Shown: positions 1-12,056, numbered from the stretch's first letter. The stretch is 64,000 nucleotides of DNA from Hoplostethus atlanticus (GCA_034670405.1 JAXDDX010000169.1:640001-704000), one strand, 5' to 3'. The notes: generated by a model not told the origin, from the sequence alone. Translations and numbers: made by a program.

Positions 1-61
1 TAGCAACTCATAGTTACAATCAAAACAAAGAGAAAGAAAGATCCTTAGGTGGTGAGGAGTG

Positions 62-300
62 AAGCTGCACTACCAAGCCGTATTGGAGGTAATCTTTGAA
101 TTTTGTGAACTTAAATGCGCTGAAATCATGCAGCATGATGTGAGTGAACTAATGTCTCTGTCTTGTGTCTGCTGGGGGCCGGAGGCTCAGTCATTGTTGG
201 TGAGTCCAGCTCAACGACTATTTAGGAGACAATTCTGTATTTTGTTCTTACAATAATAATCCACAACATTTTCATATGAATAAATGTTTGTTGTGCTACT
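62..300 (+). repeat. MITE-like dispersed repeat, copy A
   Basis: This stretch is colinear with 31649-31880. Both carry GAAGCTGCA or AAAGCTGCA near the left, then a TTTGAATTTTG block (92-102 here), a GTGTCTG block, and a CTCAG...CATTG.TGGTGAGT block (185-207 here), with similar spacing of about 90-96 bp. The two copies show that it is an interspersed repeat and not a unique gene. An open frame at 59-256 lies within it and is therefore not taken as a gene. The class is unknown. Terminal TTTAAAGCTGC-type repeats in the other copy suggest a non-autonomous DNA element. Confidence 0.6.
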
Positions 301-310
301 CTCTAGCTCT

Positions 311-640
311 GATTACATTACATTACATTACAGTCATTTAGCAGACGCTTTTATCCAAAGCGACTTACAATAAGTGCATTCAACATAGGTAGGCAAGAAA
401 ACTACTAGTCACCAGAAATCGTAAGTGCATTTCCTTCCTAAACAAGCAACTAAGAGCATAACTAGTGTTAAGGTAAGAGTGCAATAAGTTAGCAACCTAC
501 TATATCTTAAACAAATGAGACAAATAAGAGAATCAAATAAACAAGAGCTAAGACAAATAAGTGTATCAAATGAACAAGAGCCAATAAACAAGAGCTCAGA
601 CACATAATTGACGATTGATCTGAATGAACACTGAATCAAC
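311..640 (-). mobile_element. Teleost retroposon 3' end with ATTAC tail
   Basis: The sequence starts with three to four ATTAC repeats (312-332), followed by a block reading TTAGCAGACGCTTTTATCC and AAAGCGACTTACAA. Read on the minus strand this is the very common teleost repeat end whose last bases are a short tandem tail. That arrangement is usual for the 3' end of a LINE or SINE, so the element is assigned to the minus strand. The 5' boundary towards 640 is a guess. Assignment to a named family was not possible. Confidence 0.55.
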
Positions 641-1259
641 CTCTAGTCAGTTCATGAAAGCTTTTACATTTGCTGTTCCGAACACCCGGTGTCAGGTAGG
701 TGTTTCCTGGGAGAAATCCTGTGGTACACAGGAAGTGATGCGTTTTACGTTTCCGGTTTGTTTGTAATAAACAGAAGAAGAACGGGGTAGTTAGCATGAG
801 CAGCGATAGCCGCCGTGGCTGAACAGACAAAGAAACTTCACCTACAGAAACTCAAATTTCATCAACAGGAAATCCAAGGAGAAAGACGACACAGTGCTAG
901 ACACACTGTTTGATTGACAGGTGGGAAGTGCAGTGCAGAAACACCACAGCAAAAAAAACAAAAAAAAAACAAGATCGCACAGATTACCACTTTAAATTTC
1001 AGTTCATCACTTGCTGAACCGATTTCCCACCATTAGTTAGGGGGGTGGGACGCGTGCCATCACCACATCTGCTGTCTTGGTTCTGATCCAATAAGAGTTC
1101 TCTGATCAGATCAAAAGATCAATCATTTCATTCACATTAATATATTTAAACAGGAAAAGACAGCAAGAGAGAGAAAGAGAGGGAGGATGGAGGGACAGGA
1201 AGGGAGAGAGCGAGTTTAAGAAAAAAAGCTTAGAGAGAGAGAGAACGCACCCACCCCAG
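641..1259. other. No recognised feature; A-rich and purine-rich segments
   Basis: There is an A-run near 951-970 and a purine-rich GAGA stretch near 1160-1245. No exon-like or repeat-family signal was recognised. Confidence 0.5.

Positions 1260-1260
<1 letters not shown>

Positions 1261-1298
<38 letters not shown>
1261..1298. repeat. (CA)19 microsatellite
   Basis: Uninterrupted CA dinucleotides, directly after a GA-rich stretch. Confidence 0.97.
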
Positions 1299-1300
<2 letters not shown>

Positions 1301-1407
1301 TCAGACGTTGTGCAAGGTTAGACCTGCAGAACAAAAGGACAGTGTGACAGAGCTTCAAATAAGAGGAACTGTCAGATTTCACCTTGCCTTCCTCTGTCTC
1401 TTTCTGT

Positions 1408-1409
<2 letters not shown>

Positions 1410-1439
<30 letters not shown>
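1410..1439. repeat. (TG)15 microsatellite
   Basis: Uninterrupted TG dinucleotides. Confidence 0.97.
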
Positions 1440-1441
<2 letters not shown>

Positions 1442-1689
1442 TGTGCAGTGTAAAAGCTTTGCAATGTAGAACTTTTCAGAGGAGCTTCTTTATTCAGCGT
1501 TTTTCACTGTACTCCACTGCTAATGACAGCGACAGACCAGTTACAGTTACTAGACAGATAGATGTTAGAGAATTCAGGGAAAGGAAATAAAGACTAATCC
1601 TTTCCAAATCCAAAGTCATGAAACATTTCCAGCAGTAAACAGGGAGACGTGCTTTTCATCTCAACTCCCTCTTATGGTTCACTTAGATG

Positions 1690-1825
1690 TTTCTTACCTT
1701 GATTTCATTGCTTTTGTTGTCGATTTGATGTTTTTTCTTACTCCTTTGTAAAGCACTTTGTAGCTTTCGGAAAGCACTAAATAAACACTAAAGCACTGTA
1801 AATAAAGATTATTATATTAGTGGTG
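1690..1825 (+). mobile_element. Non-LTR retrotransposon 3' tail-like sequence
   Basis: The block TTTGTAAAGCACTTTGTAGC, then GGAAAGCACTAAATAAAC, then AAATAAAGATTATTATATTA, matches the usual 3' end of teleost L2-type LINEs: a tandem-like duplicated GTGCTATATAAATAAA end followed by an ATT tail. No open reading frame of the element remains. The assignment rests on remembered consensus sequence. Confidence 0.5.
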
Positions 1826-2042
1826 GTTGTCAGGGATGTAGTGGAGGGTAAACCGTTTACCCACTTTATTTGTGGAGTTTAGCCACCTTTGTTAGATGAT
1901 ATAAACCTTTATGACTCAAATTCATAGTTTACGCTCCTATTGATTTACCAGTACATCACTACTAGTAGTACTGGGCTTATAGTAGTAATAGTAGAATGAA
2001 CTGATACCAGTTGGGAGATCAAGAGTAAAATAAATACTTGTA

Positions 2043-2183
2043 CACGTTTGCCTTCATTTGATTGTTCACAGTGGAGACAGTTTGGGAGAAAGAGAGGGGG
2101 ATGACATGAGACTACGGTCCTAGGCTGGATTCAAACCCGAGACGCCGCGGGTACATGTGGACAAACTGAGCCACTGGGACCAT
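2043..2183 (-). mobile_element. tRNA-derived SINE, copy 1 (minus)
   Basis: Read on the minus strand, the head has an A-box-like CAGTGGCTCAG (2163-2177) and a B-box-like GGGTTTGAATCC (2133-2145). The body ends in a segment reading CAAATGAAGGCAAA (2044-2061). Two more copies in this window (40801-40955 minus and 52054-52228 plus) share the same head, the same B box and the same polypyrimidine middle followed by a CAAATGAAGGCAAA or CAAATAAAA tail. The three-way match makes this a dispersed family with RNA polymerase III promoter relics, not a functional tRNA. Confidence 0.75.
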
Positions 2184-2336
2184 TCATTCTGGATCCCTTC
2201 TGCAGAAATGCTCAGTTACTGATCTTAGCGATACAGCTGGTAAGTTAAGGAGTCCGACAACTCAGGTGTTTAGTAAATTCGTTACTATGCTCACACCACA
2301 TCCCTCATTCTAGTGTGGATTCTTTTTATCAGAATA

Positions 2337-4468
2337 CAGTTTTTTCCGATCGCTAACTCGCATCGATCAATACCGAAGTCACATTGTCAAAACTCTTCAC
2401 ACAGTCAGCGAAACAGAAGTCTATGTGGACCAAACTGTGAATCATTTTTCATTGCTTTCACACAAAATGCATTCAATGACCACATTCTCCAAAATCCATG
2501 AACTCTTTTCTCATTCATACCATATTGAAATATATAGAAAGTTTGGAATATTTCCTTTAATTTACAATAAAATTAAATAATAATCATTCCAAACACAGCT
2601 GATTGCAATTTCAGCTGAAAGCTGAATAAGGGCCACAATTATTGACCATGTTGTAAACCATGGTCTCTCTTTGAGAGAGGCTGGTTTACTGTAAGGGTGC
2701 AACCAAATCAGTTGCATCAATAGTACGAATTTTCCAACAAAACAACAGGTGAGATGTGCATCCTTCAGTTGAACTACATATTACAGTACAATACAGTATG
2801 TTTACATTTTTACATGTACATGTGTTTTAGGATCCAAAGGTTGCCTCCTGGAATTTCAGGATTTTGTTTTTGTTTCAACTTTTTACAGTTTTTTACAATC
2901 GTTTTCACACTTGTCTCAATACCATGTCCACTTCTTCAAAACTCTTCACACAGTGTGCTTTTGAAACACACACCTGAGCACATCAGTCAACCTTTGGTGC
3001 AAAATGCACTTCAACCACCAAAACACTTCATATTTCACCCAAAAGTGACTCATGCTGCCGTAACTATAGAATATGCTTTCTCCCATAAGACTACTTTGTC
3101 ACTCAATGTACAATGAACTAAAAAACACAAACAACTTGGAGCATTGCAAAATACATATATTATGTGTTTCCCTTTCCTCTATTTTTGCATCCACAAATAT
3201 TTCAAGCCAAGCAGCTAAAGAAACTTTTGATCTGTTGGTTTGCCTCTCACAATAGATGTCATGACTGAGTGTGGTAAATTTACAGTAAACTGTAAATGAA
3301 TGAATGTTTTACTGTATCGGAAACCCAGAATAACAATCTTTACTGTGTAATGTAAAACAATATATGATAAAGAAACAAATTACAAAAGCAACAGTATTCT
3401 TCAGGGGGTTTACTATATTTTGCCATTTGTTCTCACAGTGCAATATACTGTAGTTCAGAAAAGAAAAATACAATACAATCAATTACTCAAAATACATTAC
3501 AATCAATAACAAAAAATACCAAATAGCAATATTTCCCCTATATACATGCACATTTCAATGCAAGTATGACCACTTTTGTATAGATGGTAACAAGGCTACA
3601 AACAAAAAAACTGAATAAACTGAATAAACTTTCTGCTAAAATCAGAATAATCTGTCTTACGTATTTCAAGCATATAGTTTAATTTGTCTGTCAAAATGCA
3701 ACATATTTCCATCCACAGTGATCAGAATTTTGTTGGGTTTTGAACTGAAAGTTAACTGTTTTGAACAGAGTATCTAAATGTCTGCAAAATTTGCTGTAGT
3801 TGTACAGAATCTTGCTGGTGGTGAACACTGACTGAGAGAGGTATTCATGAATTTTGGAAGAAGTGGTGATTGAATGCCTCTTGTATCAAAGCAATGCAAA
3901 AGTATACACAGTTTAGTTCACATAGTCTACTGATATGGTGAATGTGTTAAGTGTTTTGAAAAAGTGGACATGGTATTGAGACAAGTGTGAAAACGATTGT
4001 AAAAAACTATTTTTCACAAATACAGTAAATTACGATTTGAAGCAAATTGCTGCATTTCTGATTCATTCTTGTTACATACATACTGGTTACATACATTACT
4101 TTAGTACAGTCAATAAAGTGAAAAGGTGTTATTCTTATTCTATAATGAAATACTGATTTATGTGAAAAATCATTCAAACTTCAAAGATAAAAGTTCATAA
4201 TTTATGTAATGCTCCCTGTTGTTAGTGTTTTTTAGGTTAGTGTGTTATGAGTGACCATGTATGCTTTCTGAGTGAGAAGTGTTGCCAGTGTTGTGGTTGA
4301 ACAAGCTTATTTTGAGACATGTATGAAGTGTTTTGGTGGTTTGAGAGAGTTTTGGAGGTGAGATTAACTGTTTGGCCAAGATGCATGTTGGCAATGCAGA
4401 CTGTATGAAGAGTTTTGACAATGTGGTTTCAGTATTGACCGATGTGAGTTAGCGATCGGAAAAAACTG
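2337..4468. mobile_element. 2.13-kb TA-flanked inverted-repeat DNA transposon (outer)
   Basis: The left end (2337-2409) and right end (4396-4468) are inverted repeats of about 73 bp with only about six or seven mismatches. Both begin CAGTTTTTTCCGATCGCTAA and run through a shared ATTGTCAAAACTCTTCA block. The element is flanked by TA on each side (2335-2336 and 4469-4470), as expected for the IS630-Tc1-mariner superfamily; a CAG start and TCAAAACTCT-rich ends recall ISRm11- or pogo-type fish elements, but that name is from memory. No transposase open frame remains, so this is non-autonomous or decayed. A second element with related ends is nested inside at 2886-4009. Confidence 0.85.
2886..4009. 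mobile_element. Nested related inverted-repeat element (inner)
   Basis: The left end (2886-2943) and right end (3952-4009) form an inverted repeat of about 57 bp with roughly two mismatches. It starts CAGTTTTTTACAATCGTTTT and includes a shared TCTCAATACCATGTCCACTT block. The terminal CAGTTTTTT is the same as in the outer element, so the two belong to related families. The left flank is TA (2884-2885), but the right target copy is degraded. The 1.1-kb body is AT-rich, with no transposase frame recognised. Confidence 0.75.
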
Positions 4469-4470
4469 TA

Positions 4471-5240
4471 ATAACAATCATTCATTTCGGTCTCATTTGG
4501 GTAACGAGCGAAGCTAGAGGCCAGAGAGAGGCTGAGAAAGGTAGAGGCGGGAGAGCGAAGGGATGGAGAGGTGGAGAAGGAGAAGGAGAGGAACAGAGGG
4601 AGAGGAGAGAGGGATGAGTAGAGGTATAAACCAGTTGCAGCTGTTTCCAGCTCCATTAAAAGGTAATTAAGAAGAACCTCATTACAGAGAGAGAGAGAAA
4701 GATGGGGAGATGGAGAGGAAGAGGTTTTCTACTGAAGATTCACCTCAAGTAAATACTTGGTTGTGCTGTCTGGTAATGTGATCCTAATTAGTTTTGAGCA
4801 GCTTGTTGGGCAGAAAAGAGACATGTTGTGGCTCTCCAAAGGATCGAAAATAATAATCCTTCGCAGTCAATCAGTCCGTCTCCAAAGCGAGTTCTGTCGG
4901 CTCTCTGTCTTTCTGCGTCGTCTGCCAAGCCGAGCTTTGAGACGGAAACATTTTGACAGTGTGTTGAAAGGATGCAGCATGGGATGGTCCAATGGGGGAT
5001 TTTTTTCTGGAAGGAATGTTGGTCTTGGAAATAATAATCAATGGTTTCCCTGGATTTTAATTGTGTCAACACACTCTTTGAAAGAATGTATCACTCTCAA
5101 CAGTGTAGTAGTAGAGTAGAGTGTGGTAGCACTATTACTAGTAGTAGTACACACACAATTCACAATTCTGCTTTCTTTGATGTGTGTGTGTTCTTTATGT
5201 GTTTCTATGTTTTACAAGTTATGTTTTAGGCCTTTAGCTG
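4471..5240. other. No recognised gene; purine-rich 4510-4720
   Basis: A GAGAGG-rich stretch spans 4510-4720. Overlapping frames of 120 aa (plus, 4757-5119) and 94 aa (minus, 4788-5072) are open, but neither resembles a known protein and no splice or codon signal supports them. Confidence 0.4.
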
Positions 5241-5241
5241 A

Positions 5242-5268
5242 TGTGTGTGTGTGTGTGTGTGTGTGTGT
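5242..5268. repeat. (TG)n microsatellite
   Basis: About 13 TG units. Confidence 0.95.
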
Positions 5269-5371
5269 TGTTCCTTTAGAAGCTGTTTTGCTTTGACGGC
5301 TCCCAAAAGAACGACGGAACAACAGAGAGAAGATGTCAGAAAACTATAAACATACAAAGCACTGGTTCTTC

Positions 5372-5375
<4 letters not shown>

Positions 5376-5406
<31 letters not shown>
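5376..5406. repeat. (CA)n microsatellite
   Basis: About 15 uninterrupted CA units. Confidence 0.95.
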
Positions 5407-5409
<3 letters not shown>

Positions 5410-5502
5410 CTTAGTGTTCTTATTCAATCAAGCAGTGTGTGTTCTTAGGCATGAGTGGGAGAAGATGGCTGAAGGCAGCCCAGAGCTCAGATAAACCTGG
5501 AA

Positions 5503-5504
<2 letters not shown>

Positions 5505-5579
<75 letters not shown>

Positions 5580-5630
5580 TGAGTGTGTGAGTGAGTGAGT
5601 GAGTGAGTGAGTGAGAAAGTGTGTGTGTGG
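5505..5630. repeat. Compound (GT)36-(GAGT)n microsatellite
   Basis: 73 bases of perfect GT (5505-5577) pass into GAGT/GTGT tetranucleotide repeats to about 5615, then a short GT tail. This is the longest perfect dinucleotide tract seen in the window. Confidence 0.97.
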
Positions 5631-5734
5631 TTGTCTAATAACTAGGGCAGAGCAGTCTTGGGGATATTAGTGTGTTTTAATTGAAAAATGGTCAGGAGGG
5701 GAAAGAAGCTCAGATTCAATGAGACAGCACAACA

Positions 5735-5773
5735 CACACACACACGCACGCACACACACACACACACACACAC
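5735..5773. repeat. (CA)n microsatellite with CG interruptions
   Basis: CA repeats with two CGCA interruptions near 5746-5752. Confidence 0.95.
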
Positions 5774-5958
5774 AAAACACCCACAAATGACACAGATATG
5801 CACTTAAAATAATAAAAGCATACAATATAAAACACAGCACTATTTGAAAGTAGCATTATTCAAGTGAAGAAAGTTTGGATGGATGTTCACATTCATGTTC
5901 ACATTGAAAAAGTTGCTTAAAATTGGCTTGGCAGTTGGATGGATGTATTGTTAGCCAT

Positions 5959-5960
<2 letters not shown>

Positions 5961-6022
<62 letters not shown>
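5961..6022. repeat. Compound (TG)n-(AG)n microsatellite
   Basis: About 48 bases of TG pass directly into AG repeats ending at 6022. Confidence 0.96.
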
Positions 6023-6023
<1 letters not shown>

Positions 6024-6161
6024 TAAGGAGTGCTCAAGGATGGAAGTGGTTCAAAGAGCATCTGAGGTCTTCATTAAGGATGTGTGTGCTGCTGCCTGGA
6101 AGGGCCTGGCAGACACACTGACAGAAAAACACAACCATGACCACACACACACACACACACA

Positions 6162-9126
6162 CTCCTTGCCATAAAACCTGAGGTTGTATATGATTCAACT
6201 GTGTAAAAATACTTGTCTTCTTTACACATCACACATCTTTAGTGTGACAAGATGGAAGCTCGGCATGGTGGTGTTGTTACCAACACATTCATTGATGATC
6301 TGATGCTACAACGGTCTGCAGTCACTCAGGACATTTCCCCCAATATCCCAGACATTCCTGATTTCAATTAAGCCAATGCACAACAGAGAGCAGTGCTAAT
6401 CCACAAGCTTTTTTACATGGAACTCATCAGAAGTCTTTGCAGTATCAGAGTAGCCAGGCCATGTGGCGGAGAAAAGGAGTTGTGTATCCTCAGGTGACTT
6501 GAAGGCATCTTGAACCTCTGATATCTGAATTCTGTGCAACTACAGTCAGTTTCCATGGAGGCAGATAAAGCAATTAAAATGTGTGTTGTCGTCTCGTACT
6601 CTGATCCTTGCAGGTGATGTTTTTTTTTGGAAAGCTGCTTTTGTGGGGGCTTTCGTCAACAACTATAGCCTGAACAGGTGTTTGGAAACTGGATCCTGTC
6701 TTTTCTGAATGTCTACAAAACTTATGTATTTCTGTTGATGTTGAATGATGTTGATGTTGAATGGCTAAATATCGGAAAAATCCATCTCTGTTTTTGGGAA
6801 ACATCTGTATTGTCCAGTTGAGTTCTATGGAAAGCTAGACGACGGGTCGAATAGAGCTTTTGTAGTTGTCACATAGCCTCATATTCAAGATCTTTCAGTT
6901 CAGCTGTGTGACTTGTGGCTGAGGATGGATATTGCTATTTTTTTGATACAAAAGTTTCAATTGAACTCCCTTTTTTTTGTACAGAAAAAAAATAAAAAGA
7001 AAAGAAGTGCCAATGGCACATGCAGCAGCCACAGGTCAAAACAGGCTCTCCTTATATCAGGCCTCTCCCAGGTGTGTCCTATTGCGTTGATTACACCTGG
7101 GAGGGAGCAAGAGAGAGAGAGAAAGAAAAAGGGCAACCGTAACACACGGTGACAAAGATGAGGCAAATCCTCCGGATGGGGGCAAGGGATTGTTTTGCAC
7201 AGTTCATGCTTGAGTTGCACAGTTCATGCTTGTGTACCAGAGTTCATGCTTGTGTACCAGAGCCCTCTATATATAGGAGTTTTGCCACTGAAACCTCATT
7301 CGTAGTGTAGTAAGACTCCTTACACGTTGCTAGAACGTTTTCATTTTTTGTGCACACATTTGTCAACGCCACCTTCCTACTCATATTTAAAAAACCTGGG
7401 CTGAAAATGATGACTTTGTAGGACGTTACATTTAGTTAGTTAGCTTAGTTAGTTGCTTCGACACAACTGGATGCTGACGTGGTTTTGACTGCCGCTTCCT
7501 CGTCTGAATTTAACCATTTTTATGTTCTGTTGCTTTGATTTTTACTTTGTTCTTATTTTTAAGAGGCAATCAAAAGGCAATTTCAGGTCACTCAGTCAGG
7601 ATGAGGCGCTGGTAAACGTAATTAAAGTATTCAGTACTTGTGAAAATCATTTTTTCACAAATCACGTCTGTTCTTTATTGAGCAGTATCTAATATTTAAC
7701 TTTAACTATAAATTTTAACACCTTAGCTGAGACTTTTCACACAACGCCCACAATCTTCTTTGTATATTCAGAAAGAGGTGCATTATAGCCATGGAGGTGC
7801 CTTGGGAATGGACGCATTCATTTTATTTCCTTCACTACCTACTATAAAGTCTCTTTGATGCTTCAACTTGTAAAGTGCCTCATCTCATCTCTCCCTGGTA
7901 AAAAACAAATACACCTTTCTAAATACACTTTACCTGAAGAGACTATCTGAGGTTACTTTAGTTTATGTGCAACCACAGTCATCATCAGCAGCACAATGTT
8001 CTAAAACGATGACATGCTGTAATTACCAAGTACAGATTGTGGTGATAACATATAAACCTAAAGTTGGATTTATTAGTTGATTCGAACGCTCCTTGGTTGA
8101 TCATTCATCCCTCCTCTGGAGAATACAGTAACGTTAGGCTAGCTGGCTTGCTAGTTAACGTTCACGCTTATAGCATAATACATACATACAGTAGAAGCAC
8201 TGCTTATACAACAGTGTGCTTGATTCTAACATAGCTAGTACGTGTTGTCTTACAATCATGAAGAGATTTAGGTAAACATACTGCTCTGATCATCACTATA
8301 TTACAGCGGTCCTAAAACGTGGCTGCGCCCCCTAAGCGCCCCCTAAGCGCCCCTGCATTTACAACCTTATGGAAGCCGTGCGACGGATCCTGGCCCACCA
8401 TGTATCGTGGAAAGTGAGGATGACATTGTGAGTTTAGGCTTTTGATTGAAATCGCTTGTTCTTGTTTGATCAAACAAGCCCCGATCATCTTTACTACACA
8501 GCGGGACCTACCTAGCAATATAACTGACAACTGTTTGCTGATCTGATTGCACCTCTGTTTGGGGTTGAAGTACAGGATGTTTTCTCCTGTATTTTGAAAG
8601 CCAAATGATAGCGACTCAGCTGTAGGGCCACAGAGCGGCGAGCTAGTACGCTATCCAAATACAGCCGACACATTGGAGCACACAAACACATCGATCAGAC
8701 TTGATTTGTAGAATTTTTACCGTACCATGATGACGTTTCACAGCGCCCATGTATAGTGAATTGAATCACTTACCACTGATAAAGCTGTGTACCTCTACAC
8801 ACACTACATGCACCCTATACTAAAGGCACCCTCTATGTATTTTTGGGCATCTCCAATTACCTGTTGCTATCCTTTCTGCTGAAATGCTTCTAAATTGGCT
8901 GGCTTGGGAGCAAATCTGTGCCCAGGGAAGGTTTTTTTTTTGTGTTCAATTTCATCTTCTGAAAATAAAATGCAGGCTAGAATTTTCTGTTTTTTTTGGC
9001 CTCGTTATATTGTTGAATCTGTATGAGAACCCCAAATCCCAATCTATCTCTCTCTCGCGCTCCCCCTGAGCCCTTCTGCTCCTCAATAACCAGCACTGTA
9101 ATACAGGGACACAGACAAGAAAATAG

Positions 9127-9130
<4 letters not shown>
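6162..9130. other. Gene-poor stretch with small local repeats
   Basis: No exon or known repeat family was recognised. Small structures seen: a perfect 11-bp inverted repeat (7065-7075 with 7093-7103, 17-base loop, CTCCCAGGTGT); three tandem copies of AGTTCATGCTTG (7200-7252); a duplicated CCCCTAAGCG (8329-8353); and TAGCTAGC/GTTAACG words near 8133-8165 of the kind common in teleost DNA. Confidence 0.5.

Positions 9131-9132
<2 letters not shown>

Positions 9133-9167
<35 letters not shown>
9133..9167. repeat. (TG)n microsatellite
   Basis: About 17 TG units. A CT tract of about 18 bp follows at 9361-9378. Confidence 0.95.
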
Positions 9168-9169
<2 letters not shown>

Positions 9170-9591
9170 GGCGCATGCTATTAGATTTTGGCTAGCTCAA
9201 GGGATCCGGACCAGAGACAAAGACCTGCAGAGAAAATACATTCTGATAAAGGGAGGGAGAAGAAGAAAAAGAGAGCAAGCAGGAGAATGGCGATATAGAG
9301 ACAGAGAGAGTGATCGTGATTACTATGGAGAGACTACGATTTTAGCTTACGGTTTTGCACTCTCTCTCTCTCTCTCAGACACACCAGTTTAGTCAAACTG
9401 CGTGCCAGTGCATGCATCTGTGTGACGGTGCATTCCACTACAGTGAACATGATAGCTTTTGCTGATATCTCTATTACTGTTCCAATCTCCAACTGTTGTC
9501 AACTGTAAAAAGCTCATCTTCTCTCTATCCCTCTATCCCCACATCTCTGCCTACAACTCTCTCTCTCTATATATGCATCCATGTGTGCTTC

Positions 9592-9594
<3 letters not shown>

Positions 9595-9637
<43 letters not shown>
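9595..9637. repeat. (CA)21 microsatellite
   Basis: Uninterrupted CA dinucleotides. Confidence 0.97.
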
Positions 9638-9689
9638 GGCTGGCCATACCAAGGCCTTTAAACACACTCCCTTTCTGCCTGGCGTTATT

Positions 9690-10073
9690 ATGCATCCTAG
9701 GTGATCAGAGTGTTTTCAAAAGACAACGCATCAACCCCAGGTGTAAATGCAAAGAGTCTCTAATCCACGTAGAGCGAAAAAGCGAGAGAAATCCACTTTC
9801 ATGCACGGATTGCAAATGACAACTTGGCTTACTTGTCAAAAACGGATTGTCAGGAAACACGTGGGTGGGGAACAAGTGAGATGAGGCGTTCACTGTCAAT
9901 TTTAAATGAGGTAAATATTACCAGAGGAGATGCCGCGTGTGGCAATCTGGTGACGGAAAGAGAAATCTGGTTTTAATGTGTATACGGGAGATGCCAGGTG
10001 TAAATGTAATCTACCTAAATCACAGACACAATCCAAATATGAGATACATGTTGATACCAGGTGTAAAGGAGGC
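9690..10073. repeat. Possible decayed dispersed repeat with CCAGGTGTAAA motifs
   Basis: The word CCAGGTGTAAA occurs three times in the same direction (starting near 9737, 9994 and 10057), twice continuing as TGCAA or TGTAA. Recurrence over 330 bp suggests the remains of a repeat with subterminal motifs or an old duplication. No ends could be defined. Confidence 0.3.
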
Positions 10074-10750
10074 TTTAAAGGAAAAATACACCCATACCCA
10101 TACTGGCACTGGTATAAATCACCAATCTGTGATGTTCAACACATCCCAGCAGTTATTCTGTGATGTTGCAATTTACCTCATTTACTTTACCTCAACCTGT
10201 CTTGTCTACTTCTACTTCAGTTAGTGATTTCCTACATTTCCCAGAATGCCGTATGACAACCCTCCAGGAACGTGCCTGAATGCGCCTGAGCATTTCAGAG
10301 GCAGGTTGTACATATAGGTGGAGAGAGCAATAGAGATAGGGTTTTTCCAGTGGAGAAACATTGACTTGTGGCTGCATTGCATTCTGGTCTATTGAGGCTA
10401 CCGTTGGTGGAGAAATTGGCATTTCTGCCTCTTCTACGATGGATTTCTCCCTGTATGAGTGTTGAGGTGCGAAATGGTCTGTCCAGAAATAAGCCATTGA
10501 TCTTTGACTCTGAAGGACTGACACCAAAACGTTTACTATTGACGTCTTAGAAAGCTGGAGCTTTTTCTGTTGTTAAACTCCACTATAGCTACACTGGAAA
10601 TATCTTGACGTGAACGTCACTTGGTCTACGTCTGGCCAGTTATGCACGAGAATAAGAAAAATACACCACCGAACAACAAAATGGACCCAGAAATGCGAGG
10701 TCCATCGACAACCGCTGTTAATGTGTTTCAGGGTGGATTTTTCCTTTAAA
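10074..10750. mobile_element. 677-bp MITE-like element with TTTAAAGG ends
   Basis: The left end TTTAAAGGAAAAATACACCC (10074-10093) is the inverted match of GGGTGGATTTTTCCTTTAAA (10731-10750) with one mismatch in 20. The palindromic TTTAAA may include a TTAA or TAA target copy (piggyBac- or Harbinger-like), which cannot be decided from one copy. The interior has no transposase frame; small open frames inside on both strands (up to 111 aa) are not taken as genes. Confidence 0.65.
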
Positions 10751-11729
10751 ACCTGTGAGAGATGTAACAATGTTAGGCAGCATTGTGCGAAAAGGTATTG
10801 ACGTTCCCCACATTAGCACAATCGCTATTTATGGAGACTCGACTAATTAAGAAACCAGCAACACCAGCATCAATTAACTGCTGACCAATCAATGACTAAC
10901 ACACAGGAACATGGAAACACTGAACTGCTAAATAATGGAGACATTTGATTGCTGAAATGTAACAAACCAAACCGACCAAACATATAAAGTTGCTCAATAA
11001 ATAATTTGTGATAAAAGTAACAGTCCATGTCCCGCAAACTGACTTTCTCCTTCACACACGCAGACACATTCATTATTAACGCGGCAACATTTTCTCAACC
11101 ATTTGACATACCAAGGAGTCAAAAACTGTCTTAAAAAAATATTCTGAACCACTGCCTGTTTTACAGTGTTTAGGCGGAAGATGCTGTAATAGACTAATAG
11201 ATTATGCACGTAACGATTTTCCATCAAGTTCCACAGTAAATGAGCGAGGGACAAAAAAGAGAGAGAGGGGGTAAAGGGAGAGAGAAGGGGCAGGGAGGCA
11301 ATACAAGAATAATAAGAAAAAAATACAGTTCACATATACTTAAGAATGTGTTAGAGATATACTATAACTATACCAAAAACTCATTCATTGGAAATATAGT
11401 TTGAATACACGATACAACTCATTTCTGTTGCCCAGAGGAAGAAAATGTATTTCCAGTGTCCAAAATATATTCCACATTTATTTTCTGGACAGTTTTTGTA
11501 CATTTTGCAACTTACTGTAGGTGTAAACTTCTCTAAAGATAGTAGAGTCGGCATCAGTTACTTAGCAACAGCCGCGGGGCAGCGCTGTGGATCCAACATG
11601 GTGGTCGGTGGATCGTGCAGCGCGGCCCAACTGTCACTACGTACAGCTCTGGCCTGGTCTTAATGGGGAGAGTATATCATTCAGTCTAATTAGAATGCCA
11701 ATAGCAAGTCTTCCCTAGCGACTATACTG

Positions 11730-11730
<1 letters not shown>
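10751..11730. other. No recognised feature
   Basis: AT-rich sequence with a short purine-rich stretch (11240-11300). No exon signal or known repeat was recognised. Confidence 0.5.
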
Positions 11731-11762
<32 letters not shown>

Positions 11763-12056
11763 ACACACACAGCCCTACATTATTCACTGGTAATTACAAT
11801 GTCAATACACAGCAGTGTGGGCTCACAATAGCCATCGTTTAAACACACACACACACACACTCTATCCTTTAATTGCCCTTCAGTCAACTGCTTTAGCGCT
11901 TATGTACACACACACGCACACACATGCATAGTGTGTGCAATTTTCCATTTTGACTCCCCATGGAGAGAATCTGCCAAAGCTCTTACCACCCCCCCCCCAC
12001 AGTGCTTTTACACTCACACACACACATACGCACACACACACACATACACACACACA
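11731..12056. repeat. Cluster of (CA)n microsatellites
   Basis: CA tracts lie at about 11731-11771, 11842-11861, 11905-11923 and 12013-12056, separated by unique sequence. A run of 11 C lies near 11989-11999. Confidence 0.9.

Noticed and set aside
1106..1590. Open frames made of Cys-Val or Thr-His runs (also at 5939-6121, 9135-9704, 14138-15135, 21936-22318, 49170-49996 and others)
   Set aside because: They are translations of CA/GT microsatellites, open in several frames at once, with no flanking coding signal.
7065..7103. Hairpin read as a rho-independent terminator
   Set aside because: No following T-run and a eukaryotic context; only the inverted repeat itself is noted.
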